A stretch of 27,410 nt of DNA from positions 1-27,410 of the forward strand of contig NBIV01000689.1 in assembly GCA_003194525.1 (NCBI GenBank). The letters run 5' to 3'. The DNA is from Gracilariopsis chorda (Eukaryota > Rhodophyta > Florideophyceae > Gracilariales > Gracilariaceae). The notes under the pieces are model-generated. The model was not told the origin of the DNA. It did no database searches and worked only from the letters and a program-made list of their open reading frames with translations. Positions 18,001 through 27,410 of the stretch are shown piece after piece (the stretch's first letter is position 1; every line of letters starts with the position of its first letter). Both the position numbers and the translations under genes were made by a program.

Positions 18001-20537
18001 ATCGCGTCAAACTCCGCAAAAATGCGAAGAAGATGAAACTATTCCCCGCAAGGGCGCCGCTCGAGTTTATTGCGATCGATATTCTCGGACCATTACTCAC
18101 CAAGAAACGTGGAAACAAGTTTCTACTTGTCATTACCGACCGCTTTTCTAAGCTGGTACGGACTGTCCCTCTTCGGAGGATAACCGCTCTCACGGTGGCC
18201 CAGGCTCTGGTGACGGACTGGATTTTTGTCTACGGTCCCCCTGTAGAGGTGCTCTCTGACAACGGGAAGCAGTTCGTGAGCAAGTTCTTCCAGGATGTTT
18301 GTCGCATCCTGGATGTCAAGAACTTGTTCACGACTACCTACCACCCCCAGTGTAATGGGCAAGTTGAACGGTTTAACCGGACGTTACTCGCGGCGTTACG
18401 TTCCTACGTCGCTTACCACCCAACGAATTGGGATCTCTACGCTGATGCGGTAACCTACGCGTACAATACGCAGGTACACCGGACTACCGGAGTTTCGCCA
18501 TTCGAGTTAGTTCTATCTAGAACACCCCCGCCTGTGGCGCTGGAACCCCAAGCTACCTTGGACAATTTCCCATCTGTGGGTATCTACCGGCAGCAATGGA
18601 AGCAATGGCTTTCCAAGCTGGTCCCCGCGGGGCGGAAGTCTATGGCACGGGCCCAAGCCGCTTACAAGCGGGATTTTGACGCTCGCGTGCGAGGAAAACC
18701 GTCCCCGATTCGGGCAAATAACTACGTCTTCATCAGGAAGGAATACTACAACCCGGAACGGGAGAAGCGTCACAAACTCTCGCCTGTGGCGGATGGACCC
18801 TTCAAGGTGATCTCTGTTAACACCGACACTGTCGTGGTAGAGATGGGGGACACGCACGAACGGATTTCCCGTGATCGTGTTGTCCTTGCCCCTCCTCCCT
18901 CGTCAGAGGTAATCCTGGATCCAGGCAACCCCGTTTCTACGGACTCCGCTACACCGGAACAATCCGGGAGTACTAGACCTACGGTACTACCACACCCCAG
19001 CCGGGGACTCTCAGACCTACCGACTCTGTCGGACTCACCGGCTCAGCCGGGTAATTCGGGCCCCTCAGCGCCCGCCCCTACCACATCTGCCCCACTGGCG
19101 CGCATTTATACCCGCCAGGCGGGGAATGTTATCCTTTATCCCGCCGCTCCGTCTAAGGAGGGGGAGGAGAACACTCGTTTTCGAGGAACGATATCACCGT
19201 CGCAACGGGAAACACACCGTAACATACGGAACACTGACCGTGGAGCACGGAGTATGTCACGCGACACTAATCCCCCGTTCCCGGGCAGTGCTGTGCAACA
19301 GGAACCAGACGCGCAGGCCCCGCAAAAGCGGCAAATACACCGTTTGTCACGGGAAAACGAGAAGCCTCACTCCAAGACCGCAGCAGCGGAAAGGCAATCG
19401 CCCGATGCCTCGAAGCCGCCGTTGGCGGAAGTCCCCGCGGAAGCGGTTCAATCAGGTCGATCAGACCCGCGCCCTGCAGAGAAGAGGCGCCCAGATACAC
19501 CAGCACCGCTGGGAAATACCCACACCCCTCTTGGGGAAAAAGGCGGCCAAGCTGCAGTCGAAGCTTTAAGCCCTGGCTTGCAAGCACCGGAAACGCCTCC
19601 CGTCGTTGACGGAATCAAAGCCCCCGCTACGGGGAATAATTTGCGCCAACCCCCGCATCGCTGCGGCGAAGAACCGAGAAACTCGGGAATAACGCGCGCC
19701 ATCGCACGCTCGAAACCGGTCGTACCGGACGCTGCTCCTCCTCACGGAGATGGTGCACTGCGCTCAGCGGTAATTCCCCTGAAAAGGGTGTCATCGGCAC
19801 CTGCCCAGAACCCCCCAAAGGGGAATTTTGACCAAAATACCGGTGTACCGGAGTTAGCCCCAGGCAACCCGTCAGTAGCCGGGGACACCACGGCGTCGCC
19901 GGAACGTATGGTGCAGAGCGCTCGTGCGCCTGGCAGGGAGGCGGTTTGCCACCCAATCACCGTGTCGCACGGGACCCCCCAGGGGATTGTGGAAATGACG
20001 ATCCCGCAGGAGCGGTCATCTTCCCGCAAACTCGCGGTTCGTGAGCTCAACCGCGAAGGCGGAGCCCAAGTCCCCCGCCGACTGGCGGTTCGCCCGGCCT
20101 ACCGTGAAGACGGAAACAACGACACCCCAATGGGGAATGACTTGCCGGGGAAAACGGTGACACTACACACCCTCTTGAGGGATATTTTCCCGCATGAGCA
20201 GCGGCCACTAGGACAGCGCACGGCAACGTCGGAGTTATCGCCGAACACCCTGCTAAGGGACATTATACCGCACAGCGGGCAGCCCTCGCAAGGGAGTACA
20301 ACCACCACCCGGCACGGCCGGCAGGTCTACGAACGAGAGTTCGTAGTAGACCGACTTGTCGGACACACCTGGAACCAGGATGGTATTCTACAATACCGCG
20401 TCCGCTGGTACGGGTACGACCCCAGTGGGGATACGTGGGAGCCAATTGAACACCTCCCACGGTCGCAGGTCGTGCGATACCACCGTCAAACGGGAACTGC
20501 AGCCCCAGCCACGCTGGTTAATGCCCAAGTTGGGTAA
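15042..20537 (+). pseudogene. pol: Ty3/Gypsy Pol of the right copy, two frameshifts and an inactive RT motif
   Basis: It has the same domain order as the left pol, but lacks the first part of the gag-pol overlap, which stayed in the inverted block. The protease keeps DTG (DTGT in place of DTGA). The frame is broken by an extra A in the run 16081-16086 (five A's at 4534-4538 in the left copy) and by a missing A at 17118-17120 (four A's at 5570-5573). RT and part of RNase H lie between these breaks. The RT motif reads YLDN, with AAT at 16702-16704 in place of GAT, which removes a metal-binding aspartate. Integrase is complete, with Asp codon 18078, Asp 18258 and Glu 18366 (D-x35-E). The chromodomain is complete and the last open segment runs 17127-20537. 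From the end of RNase H to the end of integrase it is much more diverged from the left copy than elsewhere. Confidence 0.9.
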
Positions 20538-20728
20538 CGTTGCCGCGCGAGCGGGGAGCGGAAGGAAAGGATAACAAGGCAAAGTCCGTCGAAGACGTGG
20601 AACTCAACCGAGAAGCACCGTTCTAAACGGGAAACTTTATTCAGGGGAGCAGCTAGCTCCCCACAATACTACACTACACTAACTGGCATAGCCAGGGAAA
20701 GAAGAACCAGGAAACTGGACCAGAGGTT
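20538..20728. other. Gap between right pol and the right antisense ORF
   Basis: Homologous to 9021-9213, with scattered differences. It holds small hairpins and no supported gene. Confidence 0.4.
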
Positions 20729-21435
20729 TCACTCACCCCCATCGTCCTGGGCGTAACCACCAGCGAGGTGGTAGGCCAACGCGTCCGCCATGGTGGTGAC
20801 ATCCCCCGATACCTCGGCAGCGCTAAGACTGGCACCCCGGAGGAAACGTGCGATGATTTCGTTTTCATTCGCCGTCACCCCGCTGGGGATAGAAGGTCCG
20901 GCACTTGCCGCCGAAGGGTCAGCAGCCGGCTCGGCCGGAGATGCCCCCTCTGGGAAAGCTTCCGCGCTAGCGCCGGTTTCCTCTACGTCCATCTCCCCGG
21001 GTTCTTCCGGTTCGTTATCGACCATTGGGTCATCCCCGCCGTATGCGCGGTAGTAGTCGTCGGAATCGACGTACCCCACCGGGTGGTCTTCCGGCACATG
21101 CCGGAGCGTATCGCGAAGCTCGCGCGCCTCCTCGGAGGATCCCACCGAAGGTGGTAATGCGAAGGGATGGTCGGCTTCAGCAGCCGTATTTCCCGGTTGT
21201 ACCGGAGGTTGATCGCCCTGAGGCAGGGGAACCGACCGCAAACCGGTGGTATATCGCCAGAGAGACCTCGGAGGTTGGCTGTGGTGGTGGATGTTGTTTG
21301 TCGGAGTACGCTCGGTGACGAGGAAGCGCGAAGGCGAGGCGAGGAAATGACAGCTGCAGTAGCAGGAGGTATTGACTCTGGTGCAGAGGGATTTACCAGA
21401 GAACCGGAGACGGCGAACGCGCTTTTATCACCCAT
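20729..21435 (-). pseudogene. Antisense accessory ORF, internally deleted right copy
   Basis: The original start (ATG at 21433-21435, MGDKSA) and the whole acidic Pro/Ala-rich C-terminus are kept. The central aromatic/Arg-rich region is gone: the left-copy interval between two copies of CGGAGGA (9618-9624 and 10716-10722) is replaced by one copy at 21133-21139. The lost length, 1098 bp, is a multiple of three, so a 170-codon frame (21241-20729) reads through the scar. The N-terminal part before it is strongly diverged and in another frame, so the full product would not be made from the original ATG. This is probably a deletion derivative. Confidence 0.75.
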
Positions 21436-21479
21436 TTTCGTCTCGGAATCCTCCGCGTCCGCGGTCGTTTTCCCGTCTT

Positions 21480-21491
21480 AGGGGGGGGATA
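21480..21491 (+). other. Polypurine tract next to LTR D
   Basis: A G-rich purine run directly upstream of LTR D, matching the tract before LTR B. Confidence 0.72.
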
Positions 21492-22298
21492 TGAAGTGCA
21501 ACGCCCTCAGGGAGGGATTCTGGGTACTTGAACGCTTTCCCGATATTATCGGTTGTGTAGTGTGTATATGAACTACGCCCCACAATGGTGGGTATGGACA
21601 CGTGGGACACGGTTTTGGGTCAATTGGCGGTTGGCCACAGTAGTGGATGTTGCCACGGAATGTGGAGTATTTTAGTTAATTTTATTTATTATTTTCACAC
21701 CCATTTCTGGGAAGCTAGTACTTAGTGCGACGGCGCACTGCCGTCGCACCAGTAAACCTTCCCCAACAAGGGACCCCAACCTGGAGAATTGGCTCTGAGC
21801 TTTACCGCCTCCGCGTGTTCTCAACTCCTCCTTGGAGGGAAGCACCGTAGTGTACGGAAGTTCACCCCCCTTGCACATCTAAAGGAGACCCATCCTTGGG
21901 AGTACTAATTGTTCCAATCATATTGGTGTTTCGCCCTGTATAGGGAGCCCTGTCCACCGGCATTGCCGTATCTACTCGTCGCTCTCGCGACCCACCTCGT
22001 CCTTCCTCTTTCCCCTTTTTAGGGTAGCACCTCCCGCTATCCGCGGCCCTCGTGTGCGCATCCGCCCACACACCCCCACTTACGTGGAAACATACCTCTA
22101 CTGAGGATCACACCCCGCTCACGCGGATACCGATTCTTCGCCTTCACCTCCCTGCGCGAGTCGCGACAGGTGTCCCTGGTCTTACGAACCGGCTTCGCCG
22201 TGACACCTCTGGGAGGGCTCTACCCAACTGGGTTCACCTCGTGAGAGGAAGATCCCGGACGTCTTTCGGTGTTTTCCCCTTTGGGGCATTGCACCACA
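21492..22298 (+). repeat. LTR D (3' LTR of E1)
   Basis: 807 bp with TG...CA ends. It shares its diagnostic variants with LTR A, not with the nearer LTRs B and C. It is followed directly by TATTC, the partner of 328-332. Confidence 0.92.
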
Positions 22299-22303
22299 TA
22301 TTC
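22299..22303. repeat. Target-site duplication TATTC, right copy, of E1
   Basis: It matches 328-332 exactly and closes the outer element. Confidence 0.88.
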
Positions 22304-22381
22304 CGTAGCCCAACGGCTAACCACGCATCTTATATGAAGAGCGATTTGATTCCCTCTACCTCTGGAGGCTATTGCACCACA
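22304..22381 (-). mobile_element. Terminal piece of diverged LTR G (minus strand), cut off by E1
   Basis: The plus-strand reading GATTCCCTC...GGCTATTGCACCACA aligns with the inverted end of the main LTR family (GAATCCCTCC...GGGCGTTGCACTTCA). On the minus strand the LTR would start TGTGGTGCAATAGCC at 22381. Joined across E1 to 332-1, it gives at least 410 bp of LTR G. The bases after it, CATGT (22382-22386), are the candidate target site in the copia-like element; the partner copy lies outside the window. Confidence 0.6.
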
Positions 22382-22382
22382 C

Positions 22383-24724
22383 ATGTTGATTCTTTCCTTT
22401 GTTCCAAATACTAGAAAGTCATCCACTATCTTGGCAATAATTAAAGTGATATGATCGCACTCGTCTCGCGTAACGAAGAGCTGATTGACCCCGAAAATGC
22501 GCTTCAGACCTGCTTTATCGAGCATCCACGTCTCCACTCTTTTAGACCATTGCCTACCTGCTTCTACGATTCCGTAGGGTAGTTTAGTGAGCCTCCATAG
22601 AGTACCTTTCTTCTTCCGGAATTCAGGTGCTGGTCTGACAAATATCTCCCGTAGAATAGGACCGCTCTGGAGAAAGGTATCCTTGACATCTGCCACTCCG
22701 AAGTGAAATCCGAGGCATAAAGCTATGCTGATGAGGAGTCGGATGATAATCATATCTGCGTTGGAACAATCCTTGCGGATTTCATCTTTCATACCATCTC
22801 TGTTACCGTGGGTTACGAGCCTGGCTTTCAGTTTCCGAACCTGTTCTTCATCTTATTTCACTTTATACACGGTGTGGGAAGAGATGATACTGGCATTGGG
22901 AGAAACGGAATTTTCTGGCACCTCTTCGTACGCGTGTATCCAATTGTCATTGTGTTCTTTGTAGATGGCTTTCTTGAGTATCCATGGCGGTGCAAACGTT
23001 AATTCCCCAGCGCAGACTTGACGGGAACCGATTACTCCTTGAATGTGTTTCAATATTGCCTGTTCGTTAGAGTCCAGTTCTTGCGAATCAACGAGCTCTT
23101 GGTGCTGCATAAGGCCTTCTGTGTATTCTCCCATGTCTTTGTATACGTTCTCTTGACGTTGCGTGTAACTGGTTATTAAAGAGCCCATAGCCTCAGTCCT
23201 CATTTGTACATCACTGTTTGATTCGGGACTGAGAGTAAGTTCTATGTAGTCCTCCATTAAGCTTCACTCAGCTCACGAGCTAGTACGGAGTTCGGCCTAA
23301 GTCGCAAATCCTCGTACGCAATTTTTCGAGATATGTCTTCCTCCCTTTCGTTTGACTTCGACGTAGTGATCAAGTGCGCGTAAGACGACACCTTCCCTCC
23401 ACTCGTCAGGCTCGTTCTGCTTTGAGGATCTGTAGAAGAAGAGGACCTGGTCCCGGGTTTTATAGACCCAGGCTCCAACGACGAATGGTTGTGAGCCTTC
23501 AGAAGCCTCTGTAATGCGCGCGTCGCTGTCTGTTCTTGGTACGCGTCCATTAGCTCCTGCGTGACCATTCGTCGTGGTGCTCCGAGAAGCGAAGGGGCAT
23601 ATCCTTTGGCGAGTTCAAATGAACTCATGAGTTTCGACCCAGTGAAGCAGTTTGAGAGAAACACGGCTCTAGACAGTATTGTACTGTCGCTACCAAGCGT
23701 TTGTTCTTGTTGCAGTTTCTCCAGTATCCTTTTAACTATTCCGTTCTTTCGCTCCACGATACCAGTCTTGTTTATGGCGTCGCACTGGGCGCGGCTTGAA
23801 TTGTATGTCCCTTCCTGACAGGAATCTTCTCATATCCTGTTTATTGAACTCATCGTCTGCAGAGAGGGCTTCCGGTGCCCCATGTCTGTTTAACCATTCG
23901 ACTTCTAGCGCTGCGATACTGGTTTGCATTTCTCGATCTCTTGTGATATTGGCTTCGGAATTACCCCGTTCCGGTATCGACTATATGTAGTACACCGTGT
24001 ATTTCGTGCCTCGGATGACGCAAGAACGTGTAAGTCCAATTGGATCTCAACGTTGAATGCCTGGTTGACGTGGTTTATCGATATTTTCTTCGAGGGAACC
24101 GGAAATCCGGAACTGGTACATATCATGCAATTAAGACGCGAGCTTCTTAATTTCCTCTTCTAGCTCTCGGGAATTATGTCCGGCTCTGCGACATATCGCC
24201 ATTATCTCCTCTGTTGGTGCGTGTGTTAACCGATGTAATCGCTTGGCTAGCGTCTTGGGCCGCACCTTACATACAGTCCGGACATCAATGCTCTACGGTT
24301 GGCACGAAGGCCAGTCTCCCTCTCGCATCAAACTTTGAGCTCCCAGAAATGTATATCGGCAGTAATTTTGGTTCTGTATCCGTCGGTCGTTTCAGAGTCA
24401 ACGTGGGCGGAGTGGAGTCGTAATCCCGTGATGCTGTATCGTTTGACGTCCATTCCTATAGTCAATGGCGAATCGTCGTCTAATAAATCGAATGTGAGCT
24501 CTACTTGCTGGTTGCTCATATCCTGTGTATACAGCGTCCATGAGCACATAATGGGTTTCGAGTCGATGCATTGATGACCCCATCCTCGTCGATAATTCTC
24601 TCTTGGACTATAGGGCTCAAAAGGTATAGATAGGAATTCACACAACTTCATTGCTGACGATATTCCCCCAGAAGAAACTGGGTTACCTTCATCTAGTATG
24701 GGATTCGGATCTGAGTCCGAATCC
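22383..24724 (-). pseudogene. pol: Ty1/Copia-like Pol remnant (protease, pre-integrase, integrase, partial RT)
   Basis: Read from right to left. A protease-like segment in the -1 frame to the gag-like ORF has DEG where DSG or DTG is usual (ILDEGNP), then a segment with SPLTIGMDVKRY (24651-24328). The pre-integrase has HRLTHAPTEE and CMIC near 24240-24117. The integrase core has IQLDL, SADDEF and IVERKNG, the expected D, D and E places (about 24050-23750). RT has ADVKDTFLQSGP, RLTKLPYGIVEAGRQW and VDDFLVFG (22792-22383). It is cut at 22382 by LTR G, just after the catalytic VDD. Lesions include stops near 24288 and 24149, a frameshift near 23780, a stop at 23257-23259 overlapping a new ATG (TAATG), and a TAA at 22853-22855. 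Base composition is lower in G+C than the Ty3 layers. It is old and inactive. Confidence 0.8.
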
Positions 24725-24748
24725 CTTATCGAAAAAAGGGTTTTCGAT
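24700..24748 (-). promoter_or_regulatory. Tandem strong hairpins at the copia-like gag/pol frame change
   Basis: Two perfect hairpins lie 2 nt apart. The first is at 24700-24725: 10-bp stem GGGATTCGGA/TCCGAATCCC, 6-nt loop. The second is at 24728-24748: 8-bp stem ATCGAAAA/TTTTCGAT, 5-nt loop. On the minus strand the gag-like ORF ends CCC TTT TTT CGA TAA inside the second hairpin, and the protease-like frame is open one base back. A -1 slip on the U6 run followed by the 10-bp hairpin would fuse the two. Recoding is inference; the stems are seen directly. Confidence 0.6.
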
Positions 24749-25640
24749 CATCTTTCTTGTCATGCTTGACCTCACTCCGGTTCCTTTTGAACCTAGAATA
24801 ATTCTTGTCTTTCATGGAGTTATTCTGCGGAGTGATCTCTTCGCTATTCTTCTCTTCATCGGGTATGGATTTCCCATCTGTTCTGGCTTGTCGTTCAATC
24901 TCCTCGTGTGAGATGCGCCTCCTTTTCTTCATCTTCTTGTTGAATTTGTTGCTACCCAGGAAGGACTTTGTGGCTGATTCTGGTTTTGGTTCTTTTGAAG
25001 CGGGATTCTGAAGGTATTTCTCTTCTAGCTTGATCTCCTCAAGAGCTTGAATCGCGTCTTGCAGGCCAGTCCGAGATGATCGTTCATCGTTTCGACAACT
25101 CTTTCGATGCTCTTGGGTGGCGGCCTTGAGAGTCCTCATGCATTCTACTGCTCTCTCAACCACCTGCTCATCCATGTTCTTAGACGTGACGTTGCGAAGT
25201 ATGTCTACTAGCAAGTCAACTCTCTTAGTTGAGATCTGCATCGTCTGAACGGCCTCGCATGTTTTCATTTTCGATGATACCGACGATATTGCTAATGATA
25301 TTCGCGAAGGTTTGGGAAGAAAGGTTTGCGTTCAATAGTAGAACTATCCCAAAGTTCTGACTGTTAGCTTGAATCTTGATTTGCATTAGTCAGATTTAAA
25401 TATGAGAGTGCTAGGCCTCCAAATCGTTCCACTTATGCTCCAATAGCCTCATTGCTTTTACGTCTGCATGAATTGATGCCTTGTAAAGCCGCACTATTCT
25501 TTGCAAACGATCAACAGTTGAATCTTTTGCAACTAAACCCACAATCTTTTCTACCACCTGACGTTGGTCGATCTCGTTTTCCTCATCTTTTGGCGTTAGT
25601 ATATAGTTCACCAATTCTGACAGCTTTTCTTCACCAACTC
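24726..25640 (-). pseudogene. Gag-like region of the copia-like element, decayed
   Basis: The best frame (25268-24726, 180 aa) starts with a helical segment (KRVDLLVDILRNVTSK...ERAVECMRTLKAA) and ends Lys/Arg-rich (NKKMKKRRRISHEE, KHDKKDDRKPFFR), as expected of a nucleic-acid-binding Gag. Upstream, about 25640-25411, another frame encodes a helical stretch (VVEKIVGLVAKDSTVDRLQRIVRLYKAS) without an ATG at its start. A third frame between them is also protein-like (TFANIISNIVGIIENENM). No CCHC knuckle is seen. Position directly before the protease supports Gag; a host helical protein gene with introns is possible. Confidence 0.42.
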
Positions 25641-26245
25641 CTTTTTGGAGAACTCAAGGATCGGTAAAGACTTAATCCGAGAGTGGCTGCTGCGCCTTTT
25701 GCAAAATTATCTCCTGCGGCGGCACAGCCTAATGAGATTGTCTGCCCATTAAAAAAACGGCTTCTCTCCAAAGCATCTTATCGGTATCTGAACGTAGTTT
25801 TTGGCGGGATTAAGATTTTGCTGGGGGAAAGGTCGTCTCCTGGGCCCATTACTGTTGCATGGGCTTCTGACATAAGTGAGAAGTTCATGTTTGCGCAGTG
25901 TAAGGGGCCTTTCTCACAAGCAACGGTATTCGGCACAGGAGTCCGCCGGGAGTCCGTTCTGGTCTCCTGGGGGGTGACGCTTTATTTATATAGGGATACT
26001 ACGCGACCCTTGGGATACTAAAGTCTGTCAGCGGCGGACGTGTCATGTTGATTGTTGTACGTCATTCCTTCGTTATCAGCATCGGACTTGTACGTGTTTT
26101 TCACAACAGTACCTTTGTATCGTTGGTACTCCTATTGGTACATATCCTGCACAGATATTGCAGAACAAAAAGCTATTTTTGTGCATGATAATTCTGTAAT
26201 TGCTTAACTTTCATTGCTTTAAAAAATAGAAATAAAAGTATAAAT
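25641..26245. other. No supported gene; possible lost 5' end or LTR of the copia-like element
   Basis: A 112-codon plus-strand frame (25683-26021) starts at GTG, has no recognised motif and is treated as chance. Sequence turns A+T-rich after about 26100. A copia LTR would be expected here for a minus-strand element, but with the partner LTR outside the window it cannot be defined. Confidence 0.3.
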
Positions 26246-27410
26246 CTATACAGACAACACCATGTGCCTCGTGCGGTTACGAACCTGCTTTTCTAATGCG
26301 AAATATTTAGTAAAGTACCGGGACACGATACAGCCACCAAGTTTTCTCGCAGACATAACCTTGGAAAAAATAGCTTCGGGCCTCTGCTTCACCAACACCA
26401 ATATTAGCCGTCCCCGCACAGCTTCGGCAAAGCCATTGCGCAGGTGGCGATGCTCACTGATCCATGGCGCGAAGAACTCTGAACTCCAACTGCCAACAAC
26501 TCCATCACGGTAGCCTCCATCTCGCGGGCTCCCACCAAAGCAGTCGAGACGCCTACACCTTAGACATTCCTGCGATCTATTCCCGCAACACTTGCGCACA
26601 ATTAGCGCAACAAACACACAACCTTGATAACGTCAATAGCAGCATGGTATGAAGCAAACTCTCTCTCTTTCTAACGAGGATGAAAATTCCAGCTAAACCA
26701 ATGCGCTTACTTGCTCATCGTTCTACTCCTAACCGTTCAAAGCTGCGTCAACTATCCGACCTCCCGACAAATGTCTGCGCCGCTCGGAAGAACGCACCAC
26801 CAACAAATTGTCGACGCTCTTCCGTACAGAGAACAGCCGCTTGTGCTTCAGACAGCATCTTCCGCATATCTTACGGGTGGCCTCCTTCCAGAAGCGCGCA
26901 ATTGCAGACCGTTGACAGTGCCATACTCGAAGATAGAGCGTGTACAAAAGCGCGTCAAACGCTGCACAACGTATCATTTACATCGCTGCTGTGCTCGGCG
27001 CTACGAAGAAAACGTTAATTGAAATTGACTCTGCTCGTGATTACGGGCAGCGGTACACGGCTTCCGCTTTCACACCACAAGGCTGGTCTGCTGTTGTTTT
27101 GCAGGAACGATGGTCGGCGTATGAGGCGTGTCGAACATACTATGAACCGATCCAGAAATCCTTGGCTCGTACGGAAGGGAACATCGAGGTAGTTGACGCG
27201 GTACCATCAGCGACATGCAGCAGTTGAACAGCTTGCTCAGTACAGCGGAAGGCGTCGGTGTTGTGGACGTGATGACGATGTTCGCTGGCGGTGGTAGAGA
27301 TGTGTCATTGTTTTTCGAAAATGTTGTCGTGCGTGGCGCGGCCAAGGGTGATTGCACTGTTCTATCAGGCTTATTGGGGAACGCTTGACCGCAGTCGAGT
27401 GGGTGCTGGA
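26246..27410. other. Unresolved flank, possibly the edge of a host gene
   Basis: Several short overlapping frames exist on both strands and none is recognised. An ATG at 26262 (plus) follows an A+T-rich stretch with a TATAAAT-like word near 26240 and opens an 83-codon frame. The frame ending at 27227 (from about 26940, plus) contains a protein-like stretch (GWSAVVLQERWSAYEACRTYYEPIQKS). The next frame (27200-27387) continues with QQLNSLLSTAEGVGVVDVM. These could be exons or a frameshifted old gene. The short-hairpin density of the Ty3 layers is absent here. Confidence 0.3.

Larger units (their letters stand above)
333..22298 (+). mobile_element. Composite Ty3/Gypsy chromovirus: E1 containing a rearranged second copy E2
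   Basis: Order along the plus strand: LTR A(+), PBS, gag, pol, antisense ORF, PPT, LTR B(+), gag inverted, PBS inverted, LTR C(-), pol, antisense ORF (deleted), PPT, LTR D(+). A 5-bp duplication (TATTC) flanks the whole unit. The four LTRs are 803-808 bp and nearly identical, so the insertions are young. LTR ends are TG...CA with an imperfect terminal inverted repeat (TGAAGTGCAACGCCC against TGTGGTGCAATGCCC). The inverted LTR C-gag block is explained by autointegration followed by recombination into E1; see the junction features. Fungal or protist origin is likely but unproven. Confidence 0.9.

Noticed and set aside
333..22298. Two tandem elements sharing a central LTR
   Set aside because: Sharing would give gag in plus orientation after LTR B; instead gag and a further LTR are inverted, and the LTR variants pair A/D and B/C.
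25683..26021. 112-codon plus-strand frame as a gene
   Set aside because: It begins at GTG, has no recognised domain and no supporting context.
26262..26513. 83-codon plus-strand ORF as a complete gene
   Set aside because: It has an ATG and an A+T-rich upstream stretch, but no recognisable protein features; kept only as part of the unresolved flank.

Overview
The window is a nest of LTR retrotransposons in a eukaryotic genome. No bacterial-type operon, rRNA, tRNA or CRISPR array is seen. The chromodomain-bearing Ty3/Gypsy Pol (a chromovirus) and the Ty1/Copia-like remnants fit a fungus or another microbial eukaryote. I cannot name the species, and no confirmed host gene is visible.

Layout, oldest layer outward. 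(1) A decayed Ty1/Copia-like element lies on the minus strand: gag-like region about 25640-24726, then protease, pre-integrase, integrase and reverse transcriptase remnants down to 22383. (2) It was interrupted by a Ty3 LTR of a diverged family ('LTR G', minus strand), visible as two pieces, 1-332 and 22304-22381. (3) Into LTR G went a Ty3/Gypsy chromovirus, E1. Its outer LTRs A (333-1135) and D (21492-22298) are flanked by a 5-bp duplication, TATTC, at 328-332 and 22299-22303. (4) Inside E1 sits a second copy, E2, in rearranged order: pol 3' part, LTR B (+, 11059-11865), inverted gag (minus, 14128-11954), LTR C (minus, 15041-14234), then pol (+, 15042-20537).

The E2 order has the signature of retroviral-style autointegration. 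LTR B's outer end and LTR C's outer end each abut one copy of the same 5-bp site (ACTTT at 11866-11870, AAAGT at 15042-15046). This site lies at the gag/pol border, homologous to 3495-3499. Such an event gives an inverted one-molecule circle, and one homologous crossover of that circle into E1 produces the arrangement seen. Shared sequence variants pair LTR A with D and B with C, as the model predicts.

The family encodes Gag (RS-like basic domain, capsid-like region, CCHC knuckle). Pol lies in the -1 frame (protease DTG, RT YLDD, RNase H, HHCC/DDE integrase, long disordered linker, C-terminal chromodomain). A third ORF of 595 codons runs antisense between pol and the 3' LTR; I recognise no family for it. 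The left copy has intact pol and antisense ORF but a gag broken by five one-base homopolymer losses. The right copy has intact (inverted) gag, but pol has two frameshifts and an RT Asp-to-Asn change, and the antisense ORF is internally deleted.

The Ty3 family is also filled, in LTRs and coding regions alike, with tiny perfect hairpins, often of the form CCNNN-loop-N'N'N'GG, several times more often than chance. The copia remnant carries a pair of strong adjacent hairpins at its gag/pol frame change. The last 1.8 kb (25641-27410) holds no gene I can support.
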